Shown: positions 16,396 through 26,092 of the stretch, one piece after another
Layout of the letters: the number at the start of each line of letters is the position of its first letter
Numbering within the stretch: the first letter of the stretch is position 1
Assembly: GCA_024413465.1 (NCBI GenBank)
Contig: JAKSVU010000012.1
Location: forward strand, 1-51,417
DNA: 51,417 nt
DNA from: Alphaproteobacteria bacterium
GTDB lineage: Bacteria; Pseudomonadota; Alphaproteobacteria; CAAGCB01; CAG-977
Direction: 5' to 3'
Program-made: the position numbers and the translations under genes
The notes under the pieces: model-generated
Told to the model about the DNA's origin: nothing
Databases searched by the model: none
What the model saw: the letters and a program-made list of their open reading frames with translations, nothing else

Positions 16396-17289
16396 ATGGA
16401 TAACTTGATTCAGATTACATCAGGACGTTTTACAGCAACAATAAATCCAAGTATTGGTGGATCATTGACGTCATGGACAGAAAACGTCGATGGTAAAGAA
16501 GTTGATTTAATGCGTCATGCTCTACCAGAATCTGTTGAAAAGAAAGCTGCAGATATGACAGCTATGTTTCCTCTTGTCCCTTATTCAAACAGAATTCGCG
16601 GAGGATCCTTTATCTATTGGGGAATAAAAAGAATTGTTCCTAAAAACCATCCTTTTGTCGCAGATCCTTTACATGGTGAAGGATGGCAACGTGAATGGCA
16701 CGTTGTTGAACAATCTGCAACAAGAGTTGTTATTCAATTTGAACACAATGGAAAAGATGGGTTCCCATTTAGTTATCAGGCAACAGAAACTTTTGAAGTT
16801 GAAGAATCTAAATTGACTGTTTCTTTAAAATTAACAAACAAAGGCGGTATTCCTATGCCTTGTGGTTTAGGATGGCATCCTTTCTTTGAAAAAGATCCTG
16901 ATACTATCGTTCAATTCAAAAATAAAACACTTTGGGCTCATGAAGCACTTCCACCTCGTGAAAAACCAATTAAGGTTCCATCAGAATGGGCTTTTGAGAG
17001 CGGGAAAAACATCAATGGTCTTGATTTAGATACTTGCTTTGGTGGATTTGATGGTAAAGTTGAAATCACTTGGCCTTCTAAAAATCGCCGCATTACAATG
17101 ACCGCACTTCATGATTTTGGACACGTAATCGTTTGGACACCTCAAGGAGAAAACTTCTTTTGTGTAGAACCTGTTACAAACGCAACTGATGCTTTCAATT
17201 TAGCTTCTCGTGGTGTTATTGGAACGGGTATAAAAACGATCGAACCAGAAGAATCTTTATCCGAAAAACTTATTATTGAAAAGTTTTAA
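16396..17289 (+). CDS. aldose 1-epimerase family protein (GalM-like)
   Basis: 297 residues. It has the family beta-sandwich signatures: LVPYSNRIRGG near 57-68 (the Asn-Arg substrate motif), DPLHGEGW near 92 with a catalytic His, and GLGWHPFF near 156, where a second conserved His would lie; a late EPVTNATDAFN carries the expected Glu. The family interconverts the anomers of aldoses or epimerises phosphorylated hexoses. It may supply sugars for the envelope-glycan genes that follow, but no neighbour fixes the substrate. AAGGA precedes the ATG, and it is convergent with murD, 12 bases apart. Confidence 0.88.
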   Translation: MDNLIQITSGRFTATINPSIGGSLTSWTENVDGKEVDLMRHALPESVEKKAADMTAMFPLVPYSNRIRGGSFIYWGIKRIVPKNHPFVADPLHGEGWQREWHVVEQSATRVVIQFEHNGKDGFPFSYQATETFEVEESKLTVSLKLTNKGGIPMPCGLGWHPFFEKDPDTIVQFKNKTLWAHEALPPREKPIKVPSEWAFESGKNINGLDLDTCFGGFDGKVEITWPSKNRRITMTALHDFGHVIVWTPQGENFFCVEPVTNATDAFNLASRGVIGTGIKTIEPEESLSEKLIIEKF

Positions 17290-17301
17290 AAATATTTCTA
17301 A

Positions 17302-18579
17302 TTAATCCTCTAAGGCTTCAGCACACTTCTTGAAGATGTTTCCTCTTTCTTCAAAGTTTGTATAGACTCCGTAACTTGGTGCTGCAGGAGATAACAAAAC
17401 AACGTCTCCTGGACGAACGAGTGTAGAAGCGTATTTTACAGCCCCTTCCATTTCATTAGAAATACGAACAAAACCACCACGAGAAATTAAAGCATCTGCC
17501 AAACGTTCCCCTGTTTGATGCATAGCAATCACTTTAACTTCATGTTTTATACAATAATCAGCTAATTCGTTGTAATCTTGTTCACGATCAAAACCACCGG
17601 CAATCAAAACGATATTTGTATTTGGATAAGTATTCATTGCTGCCATCGCTGATTCCGGAGTTGTTGAAATACTATCATCTACGTAACGAACGCCTTTTCT
17701 TAAAGCAATTTCTTGAATTCTGTGTGGTAAAGGTTCAAACGTATGAAGAGCAGCTTCGCAACGAGATAAATCTCCACCTGCTTCCTTAACTGCAGTCAAA
17801 GCAGCACAAATATTAGACAAATTATGTTCACCACGCAATGGCAACATTTGGGCTGAAAACAGCTTATCATATCCATCATAGAACCAGCCATCTTCAACGT
17901 GGATACCATCTAAATTGCCATACAAAATTTTGTTTTGTTCATCCTTCGTATTGAAAATCAAAGCACCATTATTTGCATTTAAAATTGCCACCTGATCTGG
18001 AGCTCGAACACGCAAAATATTTAATTTATCATTGTAATAATTTTCATGTGTTTGGTGCCAATCAATATGTTCTGGATATAAATTCAACACAACAGAAACG
18101 TCAAAACCATATTTTAAATCCGCACATTGATAACTTGACATTTCAACGACAATGCAATCATAAGCATCTAAATTATCTGCATAGGAAATAGCAGGAAAAC
18201 CAATATTTCCACACAAAGCTACTCGATTGCCCTGTTCACGCAACAAATGCGCGATTAAAGAAGCCGTAGTTGACTTTCCCTTTGTTCCCGTTACCCCAAT
18301 TAAAAAAGGACGTTCATCTGGCATCAAAAGACAAGCTTCCATAAACAAATTTGTTCCTGACGTAAAAACAGTCCCGTATTGCTTAGCCATACGAACTTCA
18401 CGACGATAAATACTAACACCTGGGGATTTTACAACAACCCCAGAAAGAGACTCTGTAACTGGATCTTCTACAACCTTCACTGTACAGTTTCTTTTTTCCA
18501 AAAAGACTGTTACAGCGTGACCTTCTTTACCATTTCCCCAAACAGTAACGCGTCTATTCTTTAAATCTTCTAATAACAT
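17302..18579 (-). CDS. murD: UDP-N-acetylmuramoyl-L-alanine--glutamate ligase (MurD, probably the L-Glu-using MurD2 type)
   Basis: 425 residues. It adds glutamate to UDP-MurNAc-L-Ala in peptidoglycan synthesis. The ATP-binding loop TGTKGKSTT is at 97-105, the Mur ligase central and C-terminal domains follow (LYPEHIDWH, GEHNLSNICAAL, DDSISTTPESAMAA), and it ends LLSPAAPSYGVY...RGNIFK. It overlaps the 3' end of murL by 26 bases on the same strand; the ribosome site AAGGA lies inside murL. In organisms with MurL, the ligase adds L-glutamate and MurL then epimerises it, so this is best read as MurD2. The ligase family is certain; the L-Glu preference rests on the MurL neighbour. Confidence 0.93.
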   Translation of the reverse strand: MLLEDLKNRRVTVWGNGKEGHAVTVFLEKRNCTVKVVEDPVTESLSGVVVKSPGVSIYRREVRMAKQYGTVFTSGTNLFMEACLLMPDERPFLIGVTGTKGKSTTASLIAHLLREQGNRVALCGNIGFPAISYADNLDAYDCIVVEMSSYQCADLKYGFDVSVVLNLYPEHIDWHQTHENYYNDKLNILRVRAPDQVAILNANNGALIFNTKDEQNKILYGNLDGIHVEDGWFYDGYDKLFSAQMLPLRGEHNLSNICAALTAVKEAGGDLSRCEAALHTFEPLPHRIQEIALRKGVRYVDDSISTTPESAMAAMNTYPNTNIVLIAGGFDREQDYNELADYCIKHEVKVIAMHQTGERLADALISRGGFVRISNEMEGAVKYASTLVRPGDVVLLSPAAPSYGVYTNFEERGNIFKKCAEALED

Positions 18580-19867
18580 CTTCGTATTCCTTTGGAATCA
18601 AATTTTGTTCATTTATCGTAAAAAATTTATTCTCAGGTAAATTTATCATATTTTTTAATGATTTTACAACATAATCATTTGCCCATTCTGATCGATTTGC
18701 CATTTGTAAAAATGCCCATTGTGATTCAGAAATTTCCCCAACACATTCAAAAGGTTTAAAATCAGCCAATCCAAGTAATTGTTTAAAACCTGTTAATTGT
18801 TCTGGCTCATTCAAAGGATTTCGTTTAAAAATCTTCAATAAACGATCCTTTTCCATAAATGCTCCTAGAGCCAAAAAAACAAATCGACACTTATCACAAT
18901 TTCCGCACCAATAATCAATACGTTGATGTTCATCTAACTTAAAAGCTTTGTTACAACTTGTGAATATATCATCATATTTTTCCGATTTAGCAAACAAACG
19001 GGCAATATTTAATTCTGACAACGGACGCAAAATAGAAAAATATCTGAATTCTGGTAAAACAGACTGTGTAATTTTAGAAAAAGCTTGTTCAAATTCAAAA
19101 GATTTAGACCATTGATGATTAACCATTTTACCATTTAACATTGTATTTCCAACGTTTGCAGAACGTTCATTTGACATACAAACATCTTTAAAATCATACA
19201 AAACAGATGCTGTCATTAACATAAATGCGATAATTCCCGTAATAGGAACGTGTCCATTTAAAACTTCTGGATGCTTATTTAATTCTATCAATTCTGGAGC
19301 AATTTTACGAATAACCTGAATAGAAGCTAATCCAGAACGTTCTATTGTTTCTTTGATAGGGCGAGGTAATCCTACACTAAAAAGAGTAGGTGTTATCCCA
19401 CAAGACTGCAATGTTTGAATCGTAACAATCGAATCTTTTCCACCACCAACAGGCACAATTGTTTTCTTAGCTAAATCAATCTGTTCCGGTTCACTTTTTA
19501 AAGATGGATCTGCAACAAAATTAATTAATGGAAGAACATTATTGCGATACGAAAATTCACCTAACCCGCTTTCATAAAACATCTTGAAAAAATCAGCTTC
19601 ATCCATTGTTAACGGACAAGTTTCCATTTGAGATGGAATAAAAGCTTTATAATAGCTTATTCCACATGCCAAATGAAGCAAACGCAAACATTTTTCAAAT
19701 GCTTTTTGACGTTCAGGACGTAAACTTGGTGCATCTTTAAAAGTAATTGTTTCGGTAAATTCTAATCCTGTATCAAAACCATAGGTTAAAAAAATAGTAT
19801 GCGTTGCATCATCAAAGATGCAACGCTTAAAAATAAAGACCTTTGGAAAATTAGTACATAAATCCAC
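18554..19867 (-). CDS. murL: UDP-MurNAc-L-Ala-L-Glu epimerase MurL
   Basis: About 437 residues. It inverts the glutamate of UDP-MurNAc-L-Ala-L-Glu to the D form, an alternative to glutamate racemase MurI plus D-Glu-using MurD. Visible features: an N-terminal sandwich-like part, a PP-loop-like VPVGGGKDSIVTIQTL near the middle, SNERSANVGN, and a CGNCDKCRFVFLALG zinc-like knuckle in the C-terminal half. The start is unclear. The open frame extends to ATG 19927 but that part lies inside the upstream gene with an unlikely sequence; GTG at 19867 or 19870, overlapping the end of the upstream gene by about 17-20 bases, fits the family start (FPKVFIFK) better. It is translationally coupled to murD. 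The assignment comes from sequence recognition plus the murD neighbour. Confidence 0.82.
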   Translation of the reverse strand: MDLCTNFPKVFIFKRCIFDDATHTIFLTYGFDTGLEFTETITFKDAPSLRPERQKAFEKCLRLLHLACGISYYKAFIPSQMETCPLTMDEADFFKMFYESGLGEFSYRNNVLPLINFVADPSLKSEPEQIDLAKKTIVPVGGGKDSIVTIQTLQSCGITPTLFSVGLPRPIKETIERSGLASIQVIRKIAPELIELNKHPEVLNGHVPITGIIAFMLMTASVLYDFKDVCMSNERSANVGNTMLNGKMVNHQWSKSFEFEQAFSKITQSVLPEFRYFSILRPLSELNIARLFAKSEKYDDIFTSCNKAFKLDEHQRIDYWCGNCDKCRFVFLALGAFMEKDRLLKIFKRNPLNEPEQLTGFKQLLGLADFKPFECVGEISESQWAFLQMANRSEWANDYVVKSLKNMINLPENKFFTINEQNLIPKEYEDVIRRFKE

Positions 19868-20453
19868 CACGACCAGATACCAATGGAATATAAGCGCCGG
19901 AAGCCATTGCTTTTTGACGCATATCATCTAATTCTTTCTTTTCCATGTGTTTTTGTAATTTATTCAAAGCAATACTTGCATGCTTCAAATCAACGTAATC
20001 GCGTGTCGTGAAAGAATTTGATGCGGTAACTTCACCATAAGTTCCTGCAGCCATTTTTGAACCAAAGTAAGCTACGGCACCTAAACCGATAGCTTGTCCA
20101 ACAGACGGATCAATTTGAGAACCGACAATTGCAGCAACTGCAAAAGCACCAACTTTCAAAGTTGTTTCTTTCATATGTTCACCAGCTTTAAGGTTTGCAT
20201 AATAAGCAGCTTTTTCTTTTAAACCATGTTCAGACATAGCAGCTTTAACTTCTTTTTGCTTTTTCACAACGTCAGACATTTCAATGCCTTCCCAAGCTTT
20301 TGATTTAGCAAGTTTGCTTAATTCAAATTGAGCTTCCAAAGCTGTTTCTTTGTAAGTATAATAGCAAGCTGTCGTTAAATATTTATTCAACAAAGCCGCT
20401 GATTTTGTTTCATTTTCTTTTGGTTCTGTTAAATCTGAGATAGACACTGACAT
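19851..20453 (-). CDS. hypothetical protein with glycine-rich hydrophobic hairpin
   Basis: 200 residues, not recognised. Lys/Glu-rich helical flanks surround a hydrophobic Gly/Ala segment (about 102-138: VGAFAVAAIVGSQIDP, VGQAIGLGAVAYFG) that could form a membrane hairpin with glycine zippers. The N-terminus is Ser/Glu/Thr-rich without a signal peptide. AGGAG precedes the ATG. Its 3' end overlaps the likely start of murL, so it is the first gene of a murL-murD transcript. It may be a phage-shock- or colicin-like helical membrane protein, but nothing specific supports a function. Confidence 0.6.
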   Translation of the reverse strand: MSVSISDLTEPKENETKSAALLNKYLTTACYYTYKETALEAQFELSKLAKSKAWEGIEMSDVVKKQKEVKAAMSEHGLKEKAAYYANLKAGEHMKETTLKVGAFAVAAIVGSQIDPSVGQAIGLGAVAYFGSKMAAGTYGEVTASNSFTTRDYVDLKHASIALNKLQKHMEKKELDDMRQKAMASGAYIPLVSGRGGFMY

Positions 20454-20548
20454 TTTAGTTCTCCTAACAAATTTCTGTCTCCATTATATGATTATTTTAT
20501 TAAGAATCAATAACTGAATTATATTTTTGTCGATTTTTGTCAATTATT

Positions 20549-21088
20549 TTAATGTCGCCGAAAATCACATTCAGGCGTATGAGCTTCTATGACACCAACA
20601 GCACACAAATAAGAAAAAACAATCGTTGAACCAACAAATTTCATTCCTCTTTTTTTCAAATCTTTTGAAATTTTATCAGAGAGCTCATTCGTTGTTTCAA
20701 TTCCATCACTTTGAATGGTTTTACCCTTTGTCCAATGCCATAAATAAGCATCAAAAGTCTTAAATTCTTGAACGATTTTTATAAAAATACGAGCATTGGT
20801 AATCGCTGATTGAATTTTTAATTTATTTCGAATAATTGCGGAATTTTCCATAAGCAATTTAATTTTTTCATCTGAAAAATGAGCAACCTTTTGCACGTCA
20901 AAACAATCAAAACATTGTCGAAAAGCTTCCCGTTTATGTAAAATACATTGCCATGACAATCCTGCTTGAAATCCTTCTAAAATCAGCATTTCAAATAATT
21001 TACGATCATCATGGACAGGTATTCCCCATTCCGTATCGTGATATTTTACGTAAACAGAATCGTTTTCATCCAACCATGAACAACGCAT
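20549..21088 (-). CDS. tag: DNA-3-methyladenine glycosylase I
   Basis: 179 residues, close to the usual 187. It removes 3-methyladenine from alkylated DNA. MRCSWLDENDSVYVKYHDTE at the start holds the zinc-site Cys and His, FEMLILEGFQAGLSW is the family hallmark, KKRGMKFVGSTIVFSYLCAVG lies near the C-terminus, and EAHTPEC supplies the second His/Cys of the Tag zinc snap. Its ATG shares one base with the stop of the upstream glycosyltransferase (TAATG), so translation is coupled. Confidence 0.95.
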   Translation of the reverse strand: MRCSWLDENDSVYVKYHDTEWGIPVHDDRKLFEMLILEGFQAGLSWQCILHKREAFRQCFDCFDVQKVAHFSDEKIKLLMENSAIIRNKLKIQSAITNARIFIKIVQEFKTFDAYLWHWTKGKTIQSDGIETTNELSDKISKDLKKRGMKFVGSTIVFSYLCAVGVIEAHTPECDFRRH

Positions 21089-22287
21089 TATTCAGCCATC
21101 TGATTTAGGGTGGATAACATTCCCTTCATGTCTTCGACAAATTTATCCTGATCTGTAAACTGAAGAGCAAAATCAAGAGCTTTTTGACCTATTTCAGCGC
21201 GTTTTTCTGGATGATCATACATATCCTTCAAATGTTTTGCTGCTGTTTCAATGTTTGCATCTGCCCACAACTCAACGTACTTATAAACTTCCAAATCATG
21301 CTGTTCCGGTTTAATCATTTTATAATCAACTAATAAGGAACATTCTGGGCGTGTAAAATCAACGTTACCACTATAATTCGTTGCAATCACAGGTTTAGCC
21401 AACAACATAGCTTCCAACATTCCTAAGCCAAAACCTTCCCCACGATGTAAAGAAATATACACGTCGCAACAATTAATCAAAGAACGCATTTCATTTGTAG
21501 ATAAAAATTGTTCTACAAAAACAACCTTATCCGTTATCCCGGAAGATTCGATTTTACCCTTCAAACGTTCAACCAATTCCAGAGCTTGTTTTGCCCCACT
21601 TGTTTTGAAAACGAGTTTGGCATTTTCTTTGTCACCTACTGCCCGTTTAAAGGCATCAACGACAGCTTCTGGATTTTTACGGAAGTAAGATGACATAAAT
21701 GAAAAATTGAAAAAAACAACAAAATCATCTTGTTTTAAGCCGTATTTTTCTCTGACATCTGATGGATTTTCCAAAACAGAGCGATCCACGTGCATTGGAT
21801 AATGCAATTTAAAAATCTTTATTTTGTCCCCACAACGAGGTTTGAAAAAATTCGCACAAAAACTTGAAAATGTCAAAATTCCGTTGATTCCCTGTAAGAC
21901 GTAGGGACGAACTTCATCCATTCCAGATTCAAATTCCCAAACGAGTTGTGAAATATTATTATATTCAACAGGTTTAAAATGTTTTCCAGTTGTAAATGAA
22001 ATCTTGTGTTTAAAAATAGGTAATTGCTTGCCATACATATCCAAAACTTCAAAAGGAATATCTGATGATTTCATTGCTTCAGCAACAGCACGTCCAACTT
22101 CTGCTTCACCGGAATTATCATTAAAAGAACCGACTAAACTAAAACCATCCGTTCTTAATTTTGTTTTTTTCAAATTTTTATACATCAAAGACGTTTTTTT
22201 TGCCTTCGAACGCAATCTTTTTATTTCAAAACCCAAAATATGATAAACGTAATAATCTGGTGTTTTTTCGACTTTGAATAAAGACAT
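21088..22287 (-). CDS. GT4-family glycosyltransferase
   Basis: About 399 residues from ATG 22287, chosen because GGAGG lies 7 bases upstream; an in-frame ATG at 22302 has no such site. It starts with the short HILGFEIKR segment common to lipopolysaccharide-locus proteins. A GT-B fold is visible: GEAEVGRAVAEAM near 65 and a C-terminal donor domain with HRGEGFGLGMLEAMLLAKPV (E-x7-E motif) and SGNVDF. It transfers a sugar from an activated donor to a glycan, probably a surface polysaccharide. Sugar and acceptor are not predictable. Confidence 0.88.
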   Translation of the reverse strand: MSLFKVEKTPDYYVYHILGFEIKRLRSKAKKTSLMYKNLKKTKLRTDGFSLVGSFNDNSGEAEVGRAVAEAMKSSDIPFEVLDMYGKQLPIFKHKISFTTGKHFKPVEYNNISQLVWEFESGMDEVRPYVLQGINGILTFSSFCANFFKPRCGDKIKIFKLHYPMHVDRSVLENPSDVREKYGLKQDDFVVFFNFSFMSSYFRKNPEAVVDAFKRAVGDKENAKLVFKTSGAKQALELVERLKGKIESSGITDKVVFVEQFLSTNEMRSLINCCDVYISLHRGEGFGLGMLEAMLLAKPVIATNYSGNVDFTRPECSLLVDYKMIKPEQHDLEVYKYVELWADANIETAAKHLKDMYDHPEKRAEIGQKALDFALQFTDQDKFVEDMKGMLSTLNQMAE

Positions 22288-22437
22288 TGCTTTTACCTCC
22301 ACAATCTTTTTTTTGAGAGTTTATCTATTATTTTGAAAATTCGTCAACATAAATTTCAAACAAATCATTTTTATCTTGTTATAAAATGTGATAATTATAA
22401 CATTCGAATTTATCAAACAAATCTAAGGATTATTTTT

Positions 22438-23409
22438 ATGCCATTGATTTCTGTTATTTTGCCAGTTTATAATTCTGAAAAATATCTTGCCCAAACATTG
22501 AATTGCCTTTTTGCACAATCCTTTAAAGATTTTGAAATTATTGCCATCAATGACGGATCAAAAGATAACTCAGAAGCAATTCTTCAAGACTATGCTCAAA
22601 AAGATACTCGACTAAAAATAATCAATCAGCAAAATGCCGGACAAAACCTTGCCCGTCAAACAGGAATCAAAGCAGCAACTGGTGATTTTATTGCTTTTTG
22701 TGACGATGATGATTTAATGCTTCCAACAACTTTTGAACGCATGGTAGCCGTTCAAAAAGAAACAAATGCCGACCTTGTTTGTCATGCCTATAAAAGAATT
22801 GGAGAAAATGTAACAGCTGATGAATTACCCGTTGCAAAAAAAAGCACGATAAAGATCGCTAAAGGATTAGATTCAATTCGTAAAAAGGAAGTCAATATTA
22901 TGCCTTGGAGTAAACTTTATCGTCGTTCATTATTCGAAGGGAAAAGTTTTCCAGCATTGACCTTAGGCGAAGATTTTTATACAACTTTCGTTTTGTTTAT
23001 GGCTGCAAAAAAAACAGTATATATCACAGATAAACTTTACTTTCATCGTCAGCATGATGGGCAACAAAGTGGCTCTTTAACCACAAAAAAAATTCAAGAT
23101 AATTTCAAAGCTGCCCATTTGTTAACTGATATAATCACAGAAAATCATTTATCTTCAAAAGATTGTAAAGCATTTGCGCGTTATTCAGCAAGATCCCAAT
23201 TGTTTTCCTTATTTACACAAATCATGGATGATTCAAATCCTGAATTGAAACAGGTTTTTGTTGATGAATGGAAATCTTTGTTTGCAAAAACGTTTATCAA
23301 CTTGTCAGATTTAACGCTTGGTCGCCGATTTGTGATGAACGCGATTTTAAAGGGAAACTTTGAAGTCGCTAAAAAAAGATTATCCCTGATTAAAAAAATT
23401 AGGATTTAA
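22438..23409 (+). CDS. GT2-family glycosyltransferase
   Basis: 323 residues from ATG 22438 (AAGGA upstream; the earlier in-frame ATG at 22333 has no leader logic). GT-A fold: ISVILPVYNSEKYLAQTLN at the N-terminus, AINDGSKDNS near 40 and FCDDDDLMLP near 90 (the DxD metal site). Downstream, KEVNIMPWSKLYRRSLFEG is typical of capsule/LPS GT2 enzymes. It is convergent with the next GT4 gene, overlapping 11 bases at the 3' ends. Confidence 0.92.
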   Translation: MPLISVILPVYNSEKYLAQTLNCLFAQSFKDFEIIAINDGSKDNSEAILQDYAQKDTRLKIINQQNAGQNLARQTGIKAATGDFIAFCDDDDLMLPTTFERMVAVQKETNADLVCHAYKRIGENVTADELPVAKKSTIKIAKGLDSIRKKEVNIMPWSKLYRRSLFEGKSFPALTLGEDFYTTFVLFMAAKKTVYITDKLYFHRQHDGQQSGSLTTKKIQDNFKAAHLLTDIITENHLSSKDCKAFARYSARSQLFSLFTQIMDDSNPELKQVFVDEWKSLFAKTFINLSDLTLGRRFVMNAILKGNFEVAKKRLSLIKKIRI

Positions 23410-24445
23410 TCACACTTTCAATTGATTTTTCCAAAACAACTGCGACTTTTGATAAAACATATTTTTGTTTTGTTAATTCATATCCCAATTTTGCCTTTTT
23501 TGAAGTTTTTGAAAAATCTGTCAAAGCAATTTCAATTTGATTCGCCAAAGCCTCGTAATCTCCAACAGGATAAGTGTAAGCAGCTTGATTATCTGCATAA
23601 ATTTCAGCTGGTCCTTCTGCCAAAGAAGAGATAATCGGTTTAGATCGAATCATAGCTTCTAGCAAAACAATCCCAAAAGATTCATGATGCGAAGATAAGA
23701 TGAAGACATCCAAATTTTTATAAAATTCATCTTTATCAGATACCCAACCACATAACTGAATATCTTCTGATAAATCTAATTCTTTTATTAAAGCTACAAT
23801 AGACTCATAAGTTTTTTGATTATCCCCAACAGGAGTTCCCCCTATTACAGCGTGAAAAGGAATTTTCTTTGATTTTACAATCGACAAAGCTCGAACAAAA
23901 TCTTCAAATCCTTTTCCTGGTTCAAAGCGTCCTAGTACAGCCAAAACAGGTGGGGTTTGAAAAGACGTGCTCGGAAAAAAAGACCGTTCATCATCTATCA
24001 TATTTGGAATAACGTATATTTTTTCTGCAGGATAACCTTTTTGAACAAAAATATCTTTTTGATATTGAGAAATAGAAAAAATAGTATCAGCTTTATCAAT
24101 TTCTTTCATTTTAGGATTGTGCGCCACTGCAACCAGTTTAATTCCCAACAAATGAGCCACAATCTTAAAAATGCGAATTGCTTTTTTTGTATGAACAATA
24201 ACAATATCGGCTTTAAAGTCTTTCAATTTTTTGTATAAAAGAGGAATCAAATAGTATTTAAAATGATGAAACGAAATACCATATTTTTCAATTTTTTCAT
24301 TATTTAAACTAGATAAAACTTTACCCCGTTTATCCCCAACGTATAAAACGTCGTGTCCCCGTCTTGAAAGAGCCGTTGCATAATCAACAGAAGCCTGTTC
24401 CACACCACCGACAACTTTGCTCGTCATCACATTTACAATACGCAT
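23399..24445 (-). CDS. GT4-family glycosyltransferase
   Basis: 348 residues from ATG 24445 (GAGGA 7 bases upstream). The N-terminal acceptor domain starts MRIVNVMTSKVVGGVEQASV, with the Gly-Gly-x-Glu motif of GT4 enzymes. The C-terminal donor domain has VLGRFEPGKGFEDFV and SSHHESFGIVLLEAMIRSKP (E-x7-E). It probably works in the same surface glycan pathway as its neighbours. Confidence 0.9.
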   Translation of the reverse strand: MRIVNVMTSKVVGGVEQASVDYATALSRRGHDVLYVGDKRGKVLSSLNNEKIEKYGISFHHFKYYLIPLLYKKLKDFKADIVIVHTKKAIRIFKIVAHLLGIKLVAVAHNPKMKEIDKADTIFSISQYQKDIFVQKGYPAEKIYVIPNMIDDERSFFPSTSFQTPPVLAVLGRFEPGKGFEDFVRALSIVKSKKIPFHAVIGGTPVGDNQKTYESIVALIKELDLSEDIQLCGWVSDKDEFYKNLDVFILSSHHESFGIVLLEAMIRSKPIISSLAEGPAEIYADNQAAYTYPVGDYEALANQIEIALTDFSKTSKKAKLGYELTKQKYVLSKVAVVLEKSIESVIKS

Positions 24446-24544
24446 TTTTTTATCCTCAAATCCTACCTTACGAAAATACATCAACCTTGACAAAAAAAGC
24501 AAATCTTTTATCATTATAAAAACTTTTTTACTGAAAGGATCATT

Positions 24545-25204
24545 ATGAATTTTAAAAGATTTTTTATCAATAAATTCAATGGGTATGACTTACCTTCTTT
24601 AAAGAAACCAGTTCCTCTCGAAATTAAAGAAAAAGACAAAATTTGTATTCTTGCTCCTCACGCAGATGATGAAACAATCGGATGTGGTGGCTTGCTATCA
24701 AAATATGCTTCTCAATGTGATGTGATTTTATTGACGGATGGTTCTCGTGGAGGAGATCCTGCAGTTCGTGAAAAAGAATTTTCTTCTGTTATGTCTTTTT
24801 TTGGCGTTCATGATTATCAGCAAATGAAAGCTAAAGACCGCTATTTAATAGAAGCTTACGATTTATTTAAAAAATTAGATTTTTCATCTTACGACTTCGT
24901 ATTTATGCCTCATCGTTTAGATGCCCATCGTGATCACGTCGTTCCACAAGCATTTTTCCGTCGTTTAAGAACAGAAATATCCATCAAAGCTCGTCCTGTT
25001 TATTACGAAGTTTGGGGAGTTATGTCTGAACCGACACACTACTTAGATATTTCTGACGTTGCTGATAAAAAAATTGAAGCAATTAAAATGTATTCTTCTC
25101 AAAACGTAATCGATTATGCTGACCGAATTATGGGATTAAATCGTTATCGTGCTTTGAAACACGACTATCTCAAATACGAAGAAGATTATACGATGGAAGG
25201 TTAA
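24545..25204 (+). CDS. PIG-L/LmbE-family N-deacetylase
   Basis: 219 residues. APHADDETIGCGG (near 38-49) is the AHxDDE zinc motif and HRLDAHRDH (near 124-132) supplies the other metal ligand. Enzymes of this family deacetylate N-acetyl-sugars attached to lipids, UDP or glycans. Among glycosyltransferase genes it most likely modifies a GlcNAc-like residue of the surface glycan. AAGGA precedes the ATG, and a single base separates it from the next gene. Confidence 0.9.
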   Translation: MNFKRFFINKFNGYDLPSLKKPVPLEIKEKDKICILAPHADDETIGCGGLLSKYASQCDVILLTDGSRGGDPAVREKEFSSVMSFFGVHDYQQMKAKDRYLIEAYDLFKKLDFSSYDFVFMPHRLDAHRDHVVPQAFFRRLRTEISIKARPVYYEVWGVMSEPTHYLDISDVADKKIEAIKMYSSQNVIDYADRIMGLNRYRALKHDYLKYEEDYTMEG

Positions 25205-25205
25205 T

Positions 25206-25970
25206 ATGAAACTATCTGCTTATATTGTTACTTTAAACGAAGAAAAACGTCTTCCTAGAACTTTAACAGCCTTAAAACAGGTAGCTGATGAAATTATTAT
25301 CGTTGATAGTGGTTCAACTGATAAAACTGAAGAAATTGCCAAGCAATTCGGAGCAAAATTTTTATTCCACAAATGGGAAAACATCTCTTTTCAAAAACAT
25401 TTTGCTCAAGAACAATGTTCTAATGAATGGATTTTGACTTTAGATGCTGATGAAGTTTTATCTCCACAGTTAATTGAAGAAATAAAAACTGAACTTGAAA
25501 ATCCAAGAGCTGACGTTTATAAAATTAAAATTAAAGATATGGCACCGAAAGCTAAAAAGCCTAGAATTGGAGCACGCACTTATAACTTAGAAAGATTATA
25601 TAATCGTAAATTTGCTAATATGCCAGAAGATTTAACACATGATCGTCTTGTTGTTCAACCTGAAGCAAAAGTAGCCCAACTTAAAGGAATAATTCATCAC
25701 TATTCATATCAAGATTTATATCAATTATGGTTTAAATTAAATATGTATACAGAACAGCTTGTCAACACAGCCATAACACAAAAGCGTTCTTTTTCACTTT
25801 TCAGATTAGCAACTGAATTCCCAAGACAATTTCTTGTCTATTATTTTAAGAGAGGATATATCTTTGATGGAAAATTTGGATTTGTTATGTCTGTTTCCTA
25901 TGCCTACTTCAGATTTTTAAAAATCGCAAAATGGTTTGAAAGAAAATACTTCTTAAACGAAGAAAAATAA
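25206..25970 (+). CDS. GT2-family glycosyltransferase (WaaE/KdtX-like)
   Basis: 254 residues. KLSAYIVTLNEEKRLPRTL at the start, IIIVDSGSTDKTEEIAKQFG and WILTLDADEVLSPQLIEEI are the signature of WaaE/KdtX-like enzymes that add glucose to the inner core of lipopolysaccharide. A C-terminal YFRFLKIAKWFERKY segment is basic and hydrophobic and could touch the membrane. It follows the deacetylase by one base and is surely co-transcribed with it. Confidence 0.9.
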   Translation: MKLSAYIVTLNEEKRLPRTLTALKQVADEIIIVDSGSTDKTEEIAKQFGAKFLFHKWENISFQKHFAQEQCSNEWILTLDADEVLSPQLIEEIKTELENPRADVYKIKIKDMAPKAKKPRIGARTYNLERLYNRKFANMPEDLTHDRLVVQPEAKVAQLKGIIHHYSYQDLYQLWFKLNMYTEQLVNTAITQKRSFSLFRLATEFPRQFLVYYFKRGYIFDGKFGFVMSVSYAYFRFLKIAKWFERKYFLNEEK

Positions 25971-26092
25971 TATAAAGATTGTCGCTTATTATTGACTTAT
26001 ATCCTAAAAAAAAGTAAACACATTTAATAAATGCACTTGCTTTGGGAAGAGTATTTTTTAGCATTCCAAATGAAAAAATAGGGGTTTTATAA

